Shown here: piece by piece, positions 9,768-17,661 of the stretch
Numbering within the stretch: position 1 is the first letter of the stretch
How the letters are laid out: every line of letters begins with the position of its first letter
Assembly: GCA_040222275.1 (NCBI GenBank)
Contig: JAVKDJ010000049.1
Location: forward strand, 186,001-250,000
DNA from: CAXBNB01 sp040222275
GTDB taxonomy: Bacteria; Bacteroidota; Bacteroidia; Cytophagales; Cyclobacteriaceae
Reading direction: 5' to 3'
DNA: 64,000 nucleotides
Program-made: the position numbers and the translations under genes
The notes under the pieces: model-generated
Seen by the model: the letters and a program-made list of their open reading frames with translations, nothing else
What the model was told of the DNA's origin: nothing
Databases searched by the model: none

Positions 9768-10799
9768 TTATTTTATCGTTACCACGGCTCCCTCGATATC
9801 GTATTCGAAATCAAGTGAAAAACTCAACCCCTCCAGCACTGCACTTAGAGGTTTGTTGTCGAATGTGGCGCTAAAGTCTTTTTCTATTTTAACTTCTTTC
9901 TCCAACACGAATTCCACGCCGTACCATTTCTCCAAAACCTGCCTTATTTTTACAAAATCGGCATCTTTGAAATAGATTATATTATCCTTCCACGATATCA
10001 CATCGGTGGCTATAAATGTTGATTTTTCTACCGTCTTCTCATTTTTGTTATAAGTAGCCCGATCGTTGGGAGTGAGGTAGGTCACACTTTCCAACTTTTT
10101 CCCACTGGCCTCAAAAGAAGTGTTCTTAACAGCCACCTTACCAGTGATTACGGCCACATCAATATTGTCTTGCTCAGGATAGGCCCGGATATTAAATGAC
10201 GTGCCCAGCACCGTAGTTTCTATATCACCGGATTTAACTGTAAAGGGACGGGTTTCATCCCTTGCCACTTCAAAAAACGCCTCACCTTCAAGAAAAACCT
10301 CACGTTGGGAATCAGTGAATTCCTGTGGGTAGCGCATTTTACTGCCGGCATTCAACTTCACCTGCGTGCCATCCGCCAGTCGTACTATGGATTTCTGGCC
10401 AATTGGTATCACCTTTTCAATATAGACTACCTCATCGTTAAAACCATTCCAGGAAGGACCCTGAACGATCAACGACATCAAAATGAAGGTAGCAGCCACT
10501 ACCACCGATACTGCAGCTGCTATCGGGTACCATAGGGCCCTATTCTTTTTCTCGGTATCTACAATAGATCCCTCTATATTCCCCCATATAGAATCTTTGT
10601 CATCTTTGGGCATTTTTTCTTCCTTAAAACCAATGGACAACAATATTTCTTTGGCTTCTTCGATTGTGCGTATCCTATCTGAATCTCCTGACATCCATTT
10701 AAGCCAAAACTCATCGCATGCAGGGTCAGGGTCGATCAACCATTTATGAAAGTACTCGTCTTTTATGAATTCTTCGACAGTATAGTTTACGTCTTTCAT
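9768..10799 (-). CDS. FecR-family anti-sigma factor
   Basis: 343 residues. A cytoplasmic N-terminal region (1-85) contains the WLKWM motif typical of Bacteroidota FecR proteins. One membrane segment follows at about 90-110, then a periplasmic FecR domain (about 130-225, with LADGTQVKLNAGSKMRYP and GEAFFEV), and a C-terminal DUF4974-type domain (about 270-343, FKDADFVKIRQVLEKWYGVEF). It should bind and control the ECF sigma factor encoded upstream at 10997-11635 and relay the signal from the STN domain of the SusC transporter downstream. The 181-bp gap to susC holds a GC-rich hairpin at 9692-9712. Confidence 0.93.
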   Translation of the reverse strand: MKDVNYTVEEFIKDEYFHKWLIDPDPACDEFWLKWMSGDSDRIRTIEEAKEILLSIGFKEEKMPKDDKDSIWGNIEGSIVDTEKKNRALWYPIAAAVSVVVAATFILMSLIVQGPSWNGFNDEVVYIEKVIPIGQKSIVRLADGTQVKLNAGSKMRYPQEFTDSQREVFLEGEAFFEVARDETRPFTVKSGDIETTVLGTSFNIRAYPEQDNIDVAVITGKVAVKNTSFEASGKKLESVTYLTPNDRATYNKNEKTVEKSTFIATDVISWKDNIIYFKDADFVKIRQVLEKWYGVEFVLEKEVKIEKDFSATFDNKPLSAVLEGLSFSLDFEYDIEGAVVTIK

Positions 10800-10996
10800 T
10801 GGTTTTTCTTACTTATTGAATGGTGCTTTTACTTATAAGAGGGGATATCCAAAAAATCTACTCACCTAATTCTAAAAAAAATCAATTTTTTTTCTGTAAG
10901 CCTCATTGCACTGGTCAGCACCAGTCCAGAAAAGCTGTAAACAACACGAATTATTGCTTTGGATCCTTCTAAAAAATATCCGGAGCTGGAGCCGGA

Positions 10997-11635
10997 TTAG
11001 AAAACTAACAATAAGGAAATGACAACTAATAATTTCCTCAGAACTTTTAGCGAGCGGTGGATAAGGTTGTACACGGATTGTGAATTGATATCCATGATGT
11101 CACCTATTTCAGGGCAGGAGAGTTTGTTGTAAAACCGAAGGAAGACGGCTTCTTTTTGTCTTTCCGGCAAGTCATTTAAAGCAATAAGCAGAGCTGCCCT
11201 TTTTGCTTCAGACAGTGTAATTTCTTTATTTGACAGGGAAAATATGATCTCAAAATTTTCTATTTCATCAATCGCCTGAAACCTTTGAAGCTTCTTCTTC
11301 TGGTCTATTAATTTTCTCCTGAATCCAGCAAACAAATAGGCCCGTATATTGTCCACCCTGGCCAGGTTGGATCGGCGGTTCCATAAATCAATAAAAAAAT
11401 CCTGAATACTGTCCTTTACAACTTCCTCGTTGGCGATGATTTTTTTTCCATAATTATAAAGCAAGTCAGAATGCTTGATATAAATGGATTTAAATGCCAT
11501 CATGCTGTCACTGCAAAATGCCTCCCATACTTCTGCATCCGAATATTCGGTGCTGAACTGGGGTGATTTGTGGCTGACAGAAAGTTGGTTATTTTTTACA
11601 TTTTCCTTTTTTATGTTGGAAATTTTGTTTGGCAT
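10997..11635 (-). CDS. ECF-type RNA polymerase sigma factor (FecI-like)
   Basis: 212 residues. Region 2 is seen as the AFKSIYIKHSDLLYNYGKKI segment and the DSIQDFFIDLWNRR motif; region 4 as LPERQKEAVFLRFYNKLSCPEIGDIMDI followed by QSVYNLIHRSLKVLRK, a helix-turn-helix. About 45 extra N-terminal residues precede region 2. It heads the sigma / FecR / SusC / SusD run on the minus strand and is expected to drive the susC operon when released by FecR. The start is an ATG; no strong Shine-Dalgarno sequence is seen, as usual in this phylum. The 197-bp gap to fecR is long for a strictly coupled pair. Confidence 0.92.
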   Translation of the reverse strand: MPNKISNIKKENVKNNQLSVSHKSPQFSTEYSDAEVWEAFCSDSMMAFKSIYIKHSDLLYNYGKKIIANEEVVKDSIQDFFIDLWNRRSNLARVDNIRAYLFAGFRRKLIDQKKKLQRFQAIDEIENFEIIFSLSNKEITLSEAKRAALLIALNDLPERQKEAVFLRFYNKLSCPEIGDIMDINSQSVYNLIHRSLKVLRKLLVVISLLLVF

Positions 11636-11784
11636 ATTTTTGGGTTGTAGAACATATATATGGATTTTTTTTCAAAAATGGAAATTTATTGAAAGGCAAT
11701 CCACTGCTGAACCTACAAAATCAAAGGATATACCGGGCCTTTTTGGATGACTAAAAACTCAGCAATTTGGTGGCTGAGACCCAC

Positions 11785-13038
11785 CTAGTTTTTGGAAAGG
11801 TTTTGGGCGTTGATGCGTTTCATTTTCAGCTTCACGTCATTGATCGTTTCCTTGGACAGTTCCATATAGATTCTAAAACTTTCGTCAGCTGTAAGTTTTT
11901 CGTCCATGAGCATCTCAAAGGCTTTGTTTTGTGCTTGCTTTATTTTGTTTACCTGAAGGGCTGCCTCTTTTAGGGTGGCTATTTTCGGAAGCTCATTTTT
12001 TATGTCCATCAATTCTTTGTAAAAAACATCTACCCTGTCCTTTTTTGCCTGGCTTCTCCATTTGGAAAACGAAACCAAACCACTCGTCAGGGCAATGAGA
12101 ATTGAAAATGCCACCCCGGCCAGCTCAGCGTACCTTTCCAGTAGGGTTGGTTCGTCCCTGTCCAGATAAACACGGGAGCCCTCGGCCAATGGAAAATTCA
12201 GTTTTTTCCTGTCAAAATTTTCCGTCAGATCGATCGAAATTAACGGGCTGATACGAGTGAATTCGGGTTTGTCCCTAAAAATCAGTTTGGTGATATCATA
12301 AACAATCTCGTCCGAAAGATCTTCCCTGGCAATGAGCACCGCATCGGACTCAAAAGTGAGGACAGGTTTTTCTGTGAGGCTTCCATAAGTTTCTACCGGG
12401 ATGATGAATGGTTGCGCCCCGGGGTATTTCAGGCTTATCCCCTCGGCAATCGACCCTTTGCCATAATTGGCTACCTCGTCAAAGCTGTAAAGCCTGTATC
12501 CTTCGAACAAAGCCAGGTCTTCTGCTTTCACGATATCCGTAAAACCACAAAAAACGTCGTTCTCCCAGACGTTTGGGGTCACCTCAAATTTGGTCATGTC
12601 CACCTGAAAGAAGTTGAAGATATCCATCATAAACCGATAAGAACTGCTGCCTTCAGGCCCGATATATACTTTCTTCCCATAGACCAGTTCATCAAACGTT
12701 TTGACTTCTGAATCTGAGCGGTAAAAAATGTGGAACACCTGCGGGTAGAAAGGGAATAGGGATTTCACACCAGTTCTGAAAGGGACGTAATTCTCCACTA
12801 TCGTGAAATCTGCCCTGCCTTTGGTGAGGCTGTCCAGATTGGCCAGGCTCCCTTCCCCGATAATCAACTCCACTTCATGTCCCAATTCCCGTTCTATCAC
12901 CTCTTTCATGGTCTTTACTATCTCCCCAATAGGCTCATCGGGTGAGTAGATAATAGAGAATTTTTTTTTCGTTTCCGAACATGACCCGAAAAGAGTAAAA
13001 ACCAACAATGCTACAGCCAGGTATTTCATTTTCCACAT
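11785..13038 (-). CDS. membrane-anchored TAXI-family solute-binding lipoprotein
   Basis: 417 residues. The N-terminus carries a signal with lipobox GSC (about residues 17-20); ATG codons at 13038 and 13029 are both possible. Residues 25-290 resemble TAXI-type TRAP substrate-binding proteins: repeated IGEG and RADFTIVEN segments, IGPEGSSSYRFMMDIF, and a late VLIAREDLSDEIVYDITKLIF stretch. After the binding domain comes a transmembrane helix (about 305-325, FSILIALTSGLVSF) and a charged helical cytoplasmic tail of about 90 residues. No TRAP permease gene is adjacent. The lone binding domain with membrane anchor and helical tail suggests a sensor or a channel accessory rather than a classical importer. 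It is transcribed divergently from the channel gene at 13300. Confidence 0.75.
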   Translation of the reverse strand: MWKMKYLAVALLVFTLFGSCSETKKKFSIIYSPDEPIGEIVKTMKEVIERELGHEVELIIGEGSLANLDSLTKGRADFTIVENYVPFRTGVKSLFPFYPQVFHIFYRSDSEVKTFDELVYGKKVYIGPEGSSSYRFMMDIFNFFQVDMTKFEVTPNVWENDVFCGFTDIVKAEDLALFEGYRLYSFDEVANYGKGSIAEGISLKYPGAQPFIIPVETYGSLTEKPVLTFESDAVLIAREDLSDEIVYDITKLIFRDKPEFTRISPLISIDLTENFDRKKLNFPLAEGSRVYLDRDEPTLLERYAELAGVAFSILIALTSGLVSFSKWRSQAKKDRVDVFYKELMDIKNELPKIATLKEAALQVNKIKQAQNKAFEMLMDEKLTADESFRIYMELSKETINDVKLKMKRINAQNLSKN

Positions 13039-13214
13039 ATTAAAGAGTAATAATACGCCAAACAGACACCTTCAACCCAATATAATCCCCTCATTGTGTC
13101 TATATCTGGACATTAAAGATAATTCTTTCAAGATTTTGATTCTTGTAAATTCAGCTATATTTATTGCTTCATTATATCAAAAGGAACCTCAATTATTAGA
13201 TAGAATGGTATAGT

Positions 13215-13244
13215 TTTGGGGAATTATTATTGAATGTATATTTG
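13215..13244 (+). promoter_or_regulatory. Bacteroidota-type sigma-A promoter for the channel gene
   Basis: TTTG at 13215-13218 and TATATTTG at 13237-13244 match the -33 (TTTG) and -7 (TAnnTTTG) elements of the phylum with an 18-bp spacer. The start codon at 13300 lies 55 bp downstream. The site is in the 261-bp divergent region between the TAXI protein and the channel. Confidence 0.55.
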
Positions 13245-13299
13245 TGACGCCAGCTACTTATTCATTACTTTTAATGGTTGTAGTAAGAAATCCACATAA

Positions 13300-15204
13300 A
13301 TGAAAAAAGAAGCATCTTTTAAGGCCAGGGCTAAGTACACTTTTGACAATTTCGTTTCACGGGGCACTGTCGCCCTGATATCCTGGCTGGGTATTCTATC
13401 CTTGGTTGTAATCCTCATTTTCGCTATTATATTAATGCTTTTTGGACAAAAGCCCCATAATTTCGAAACCTTCGGCATGCTGGATTCTATCTGGACAAAC
13501 CTCAATCTGGTGTTGGATCCGGGAGTGCTGAGCGGCACGGATTCCAATTGGTTTCTGAGGATATATTTCCTGTTGGTTACCATTGTTGGGGTTGTAGTAT
13601 TGTCCACACTGATCGGTCTTGTATCCAATGGTATATTAACCAAACTGGAGGAACTCAGAAAAGGCCGTTCGTTTGTCATAGAAGAGGAACATACCATCAT
13701 TTTAGGTTGGTCTTCCAAAATATTTACCATTATATCTGAGCTCATTATCGCCAACGAAAACCTGAAAGAAGGGGTGATTGTAATCCTGGCCAACAAAGAC
13801 AAGGTAGAAATGGAAGACGAAATAAGGCTGAAGGTGGGCCATACTGCCAATACACGGGTCATCTGCCGAACAGGAAACCCGATAGATGTAGATGATATCT
13901 ATATTGCCAATCCGTTCGATTCCAAATCCATTATCATTCTTGACAAGGACAATGAAAACTCTGATTCCCAGATCATCAAGACCATTGTGGCCATTGTGAC
14001 CAACCCGAAAAGGCGCAAGGAACCTTATCACATCACAGCGGAAATCCAGGATAGCAAAAACTTTGAAGTAGCCAAAATGGTGGGCAAAGATGAGGTAGAA
14101 CTGATCCTGTCTGATGACTTTATATCCCGGATTATGGTTCAGACCAGTCGTCAATCAGGCCTTAGTGTTGTCTATATAGAACTGATGGATTACGGTGGGG
14201 ACGAAATCTACTTCATGGAAGAACCTACCCTGATTGGAAAAACATTCAAAGAAGTGATTTTTGCCTACGAAGAGTCTGCCATCATGGGATTGCAATTTGC
14301 CGATGGTACGGTAGCCATCAATCCGCCTATGGAAACGATTTTTAATGAAGGTGACAAAGTAATTGGTATTACTGAAGACGATGACACTTTGATCCCCTCG
14401 GGAAAAACCACTTTCAACATCCAGGATGACAGGATTCTGGGCGCCAAGGAAGAAGATCATAAGGAAGAACAGATCCTTATCATTGGTTGGAACGACAGGG
14501 CCAAAAATATTATCAGGGAGCTGGATCAATATACCCCTTTCGGCTCTACTGTAAAAGTGGTGTCTAAGTTTGAAACACCAATACCAATCCTCCAGCGGTT
14601 GAAGCCAACCTTGAACAACCTTTCGATAGAGTTCAAAAAAGCAGAAACTACCGAACGCGAGACTATAGAAAAGCTTGGAATTACCGACTACAACTATGTG
14701 ATGTTGCTGTGCTATGAACAAAATTTCCCAGTACAGGAAGCTGATGCCCAAACGCTGATCACATTGCTTCATATCAGGAGTATCACCGAAAGATCTGACA
14801 AGCACATCAAACTTGTATCGGAGATGATCGACATGAAAAACAGGCAACTGGCGGATATTACCAGTGCGGATGATTTCATTGTAAGCGACAAACTGCTTAG
14901 TTTGCTCATGACACAGGTGTCTGAAAACAAATACCTGATGCGTGTATTTGAGGATCTTTTTGATGCCGATGGATCGGAAATATATATAAAACCGGCCAGT
15001 GAATATGTGTCTATAGGAGAGAAAGTAAATTTCTACACGATTTTGGAATCGGCTGCCCTAAAGAATGAAGTGGCTATTGGATACAGGATCTATTCAAAGA
15101 GCAAAGATGTCAATTACGACTATGGGGTAGTCGTCAATCCTAAAAAATCCGAGTACTTCGAGTTAACGAAAGATGACGAAATAATTGTTTTGTCAGAAGA
15201 TTAA
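13300..15204 (+). CDS. CASTOR/POLLUX (DMI1)-like ion channel with tandem RCK/TrkA-N domains
   Basis: 634 residues. Two hydrophobic helices lie at about 22-50 and 85-112, and the loop between them (NLVLDPGVLSGTDSNWFLR) is in the position of a pore region but lacks the TVGYG potassium filter. Two Rossmann-like RCK segments follow: HTIILGWSS at about residue 131 and ILIIGWNDRA at about 389, each beginning a NAD-binding-type beta-alpha-beta unit. This arrangement matches the bacterial relatives of plant CASTOR/POLLUX nuclear cation channels. It likely conducts K+ or Ca2+ across the inner membrane under control of a ligand bound to the RCK ring. The gene has its own promoter and overlaps the stop codon of the small gene on the opposite strand at its 3' end. 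Confidence 0.87.
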   Translation: MKKEASFKARAKYTFDNFVSRGTVALISWLGILSLVVILIFAIILMLFGQKPHNFETFGMLDSIWTNLNLVLDPGVLSGTDSNWFLRIYFLLVTIVGVVVLSTLIGLVSNGILTKLEELRKGRSFVIEEEHTIILGWSSKIFTIISELIIANENLKEGVIVILANKDKVEMEDEIRLKVGHTANTRVICRTGNPIDVDDIYIANPFDSKSIIILDKDNENSDSQIIKTIVAIVTNPKRRKEPYHITAEIQDSKNFEVAKMVGKDEVELILSDDFISRIMVQTSRQSGLSVVYIELMDYGGDEIYFMEEPTLIGKTFKEVIFAYEESAIMGLQFADGTVAINPPMETIFNEGDKVIGITEDDDTLIPSGKTTFNIQDDRILGAKEEDHKEEQILIIGWNDRAKNIIRELDQYTPFGSTVKVVSKFETPIPILQRLKPTLNNLSIEFKKAETTERETIEKLGITDYNYVMLLCYEQNFPVQEADAQTLITLLHIRSITERSDKHIKLVSEMIDMKNRQLADITSADDFIVSDKLLSLLMTQVSENKYLMRVFEDLFDADGSEIYIKPASEYVSIGEKVNFYTILESAALKNEVAIGYRIYSKSKDVNYDYGVVVNPKKSEYFELTKDDEIIVLSED

Positions 15205-15380
15205 AACTTTTTGCCTTTAAGGGCGGCTTTAATCTCTTTCAAGGCATTCTTTCTGTTTCTCCTCCTCATGAAATTCTGTGAGGAGATTTTTTTCACGAAA
15301 CTCAATACATCATCTTTTTGGTTTGCGTTCAAAGATTTCATGTATTCCATTAACTCTAAATCAATTGTCTGGTAACTCAT
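15201..15380 (-). CDS. small basic protein of 59 residues, unknown function
   Basis: Read directly from the minus strand: ATG at 15378-15380, TAA at 15201-15203. The product begins MSYQTIDLELMEYMKSL and ends in a very basic tail (RRRNRKNALKEIKAALKGKK). The N-terminal part (LMEYMKSLNANQKDDVLSFV) has the rhythm of small helical proteins that also occur as antitoxin-like units, but no toxin partner is seen. Its stop codon overlaps the channel stop codon at 15202-15204 by two bases in convergent orientation. The ORF is open, has ordinary codon use and is preceded by a purine-rich stretch (AGGATC), so it is probably a real gene. Confidence 0.6.
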   Translation of the reverse strand: MSYQTIDLELMEYMKSLNANQKDDVLSFVKKISSQNFMRRRNRKNALKEIKAALKGKKF

Positions 15381-15859
15381 GATCCTTTTATTTTGGTGGT
15401 TTCCACAAATTAAACGTTCAAATGTTACTTCTGGTTCAATTCGGCTTTATGGCTCCATTAAGAATTGGCCGGAAAAATTTATACTGCCAGGAGTAGCATC
15501 AGGTATTATTCCCATTTGTTGTTTTAATTATCAATGGGTTTTATCTTTGGCCTTCAAAAAATAAATACCTGAGATATGACCATGTTAGTAATCATTATTG
15601 CCCTTTTCGTTTTGGCCATTATTTGTCCTATCATCCTTCCAAATGAAAAGGTGAGTGATCACAAAAAAGACTGGGAAGTATAACAACTTTCAGCACTTTG
15701 GGTGCACCAACTCTCCAAGCCGTCCCTCTCCACTGGCTAATTTTAGTGTGCCATTAAGGTATTTGGCCGACATTGATAATATATTTGGTTTTGTTATTTT
15801 AGTATCTTAATTCGTAATTGAACGTAATCAGGTACTAGGTTCCCAATAATCCAAGGTCT
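15381..15859. other. intergenic region between the small gene and the S41 protease gene
   Basis: Apart from the 35-codon ORF at 15576-15683 I see no gene. A -7-like box TATATTTG lies at 15780-15787, 72 bp before the protease start, but the nearest TTTG is only 14 bp upstream of it, so it is a weak promoter candidate. Confidence 0.5.
15576..15683 (+). CDS. 35-residue single-span membrane peptide (putative)
   Basis: ATG at 15576, TAA at 15681-15683. The product is MTMLVIIIALFVLAII followed by a short polar tail ending KKDWEV: one hydrophobic helix and a charged C-terminus. A second ATG two codons in (MLVIII) is also usable. It lies alone in a 479-bp gap. Small single-span proteins of this type often accompany transporters or respiratory complexes, but nothing here assigns a partner. 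The clear helix/tail composition is the only coding evidence. Confidence 0.4.
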   Translation: MTMLVIIIALFVLAIICPIILPNEKVSDHKKDWEV

Positions 15860-17485
15860 ATGGAAATCAAAAACTCAAAATATTATATCCGGCTTCCCCT
15901 GCTCTTATCAATCGCAATTGCCGCAGGCATATTAATTGGGGCCAACATGACATCTCCTATTGGCAGCAAAAACGATGTTGTCAGCAGCATATTCAAGTTT
16001 CGAGAAATCCTCAACTACATCAATAGAAACTATGTGGATGAAGTCCAAACCGATGACCTGGTAGAGGCTGCCATCACTTCCATGCTGGAAAAGCTCGACC
16101 CACACACGGTCTATTTGCCAGCCAAAGACCATGAATACTCCAAATCTGAACTCGAAGGCAATTTTGATGGTATAGGGATTGAATTCAATATTTTCAGGGA
16201 TACGATCTATGTGGTAGCGCCTTTAAGTGGTGGGCCTTCAGAAGAGGTAGGGCTACTCTCAGGAGATAAAATCGTGAAAGTTGACGGGGAAAATGTAGCT
16301 GGCATAGGGATAAATACCCGTGGTGTGTTCGACAAATTGAGAGGACCAAAAGGTAGCGAGGTAAATGTCTCTATTAGGAGGAAGAATGTTCGTGAATTTC
16401 TGGAGTTTAAAATAATCCGGGACAAAATCCCACAATTCTCGCTGGATGCCTCATACATGGTCGATGAAGAAATTGGGTATATCAAGATCAACCGGTTTTC
16501 ATCTACCACTTATCAGGAATTTAAAGAAGCTTTGGAAGGCCTGGTAAGTGAGGGCATGACGAAACTCATTCTGGATTTGACAGGCAACCCTGGCGGATAC
16601 ATGGACAGGGCTATAAAAATGGCGGACGAATTTCTTGCCTCTGATCCCATGATCGTATTTACAAAAGGCAAGGAACTCCGGTACAACCAGGAACACCGTG
16701 CAAGCCGCAAGGGCCTTTTTGAAAAAGGTGGACTCATCGTCTTGATAGACGAGGGTAGCGCCTCAGCTTCGGAAATTGTATCCGGGGCGATACAAGACAA
16801 TGACAGAGGCCTGATAGTAGGCAGACGGTCATTTGGAAAGGGGCTCGTACAATTGCCACTGGAACTGAGTGATGGATCAGAGTTGCGGTTGACGATTTCC
16901 AGGTATTACACCCCAAGTGGCCGGTCCATTCAAAAATCGTATGAAAACGGGCAAAAAGATTACTACAAAGATGGCTTTCACAACAGGTTCAGGAAAGGCG
17001 AAATGTTCAGTGCCGATAGTATTGAACTGAACGATTCCCTGGTCTTCAAAACTACCAAGGGCCGTAAGGTATATGGTGGCGGTGGCATTGTGCCTGATTA
17101 CTTTGTGCCTTTGGATACGGCCAGCAACAGCACTTATCTGAACCGGTTATTTACTACGGGAACAATTCGGGAATATGCACTTCACTACAATGAATCCAAT
17201 AGGGAAAAACTGGAAGCCGCAGGTTTTGATTCATTTAGATCTACTTTCAGGATTACTAATGCCATGTTGGAAGACCTGATTGCATTGGCAAAATCAAATA
17301 ACGTGACATTCAATCAAAAGCAATTCGATCATTCGAAAGACCTGATGAAAATCTACATCAAGGCTCAAATAGCACGGGGAATCTGGAAGAACGATGGCTT
17401 CTACCCCATTTTCAACGAAACCAACGAGATTTTTCAGCAAGCCCTGGAGTTGTTTGATGAGGCAGAACAACTGGCCGCCAGGTAA
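15860..17485 (+). CDS. S41-family C-terminal processing peptidase
   Basis: 541 residues. An N-terminal signal anchor (about 10-30) is followed by a helical segment (NYINRNYVDEV), a PDZ domain (about 90-175, DGIGIEFNIF to VSIRRK) and the S41 catalytic domain. The nucleophile serine is in DEGSASASEIVSGAIQD and the general-base lysine in RRSFGKGLVQLP. Family members cleave exported proteins near their C-termini in the periplasm. The C-terminal 150 residues are a helical extension common in Bacteroidota. A second, divergent S41 peptidase is encoded at 36331-37989. Confidence 0.93.
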   Translation: MEIKNSKYYIRLPLLLSIAIAAGILIGANMTSPIGSKNDVVSSIFKFREILNYINRNYVDEVQTDDLVEAAITSMLEKLDPHTVYLPAKDHEYSKSELEGNFDGIGIEFNIFRDTIYVVAPLSGGPSEEVGLLSGDKIVKVDGENVAGIGINTRGVFDKLRGPKGSEVNVSIRRKNVREFLEFKIIRDKIPQFSLDASYMVDEEIGYIKINRFSSTTYQEFKEALEGLVSEGMTKLILDLTGNPGGYMDRAIKMADEFLASDPMIVFTKGKELRYNQEHRASRKGLFEKGGLIVLIDEGSASASEIVSGAIQDNDRGLIVGRRSFGKGLVQLPLELSDGSELRLTISRYYTPSGRSIQKSYENGQKDYYKDGFHNRFRKGEMFSADSIELNDSLVFKTTKGRKVYGGGGIVPDYFVPLDTASNSTYLNRLFTTGTIREYALHYNESNREKLEAAGFDSFRSTFRITNAMLEDLIALAKSNNVTFNQKQFDHSKDLMKIYIKAQIARGIWKNDGFYPIFNETNEIFQQALELFDEAEQLAAR

Positions 17486-17524
17486 CCAACCCAACGGCCA
17501 ACTGAAACACCTTAATCCATTTCC

Positions 17525-17659
17525 CTAACAGGATTGAAAAATGACTAGCGATACCATGAGCAGTACTGTCACACTCAGTATTTTCATTACCAAAAACAAA
17601 AAACGCTCATGGGTGGCATGGTTCAAAAACTGTATAAATCTGGCTATCCACTGATCCAT
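17525..17659 (-). CDS. 44-residue membrane peptide following the TonB-dependent receptor (putative)
   Basis: Minus strand: ATG at 17657-17659, TAG at 17525-17527. The start codon lies 2 bp after the stop codon of the upstream receptor gene (17662-17664), an arrangement that favours translational coupling. The product starts MDQWIARFIQFLNHATHERF, then has one hydrophobic helix (LSVTVLLMVSLVIF) and ends QSC. The spacing, the clean hydrophobic segment and the absence of another explanation for this 176-bp gap support a real small gene. No family is recognised. Confidence 0.5.
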   Translation of the reverse strand: MDQWIARFIQFLNHATHERFLFLVMKILSVTVLLMVSLVIFQSC

Positions 17660-17661
17660 GA

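Noticed and set aside
13254..13862. 202-codon minus-strand ORF opposite the channel gene
   Set aside because: Antisense shadow of a clear channel coding region; serine/threonine-rich composition typical of reverse-frame reading.
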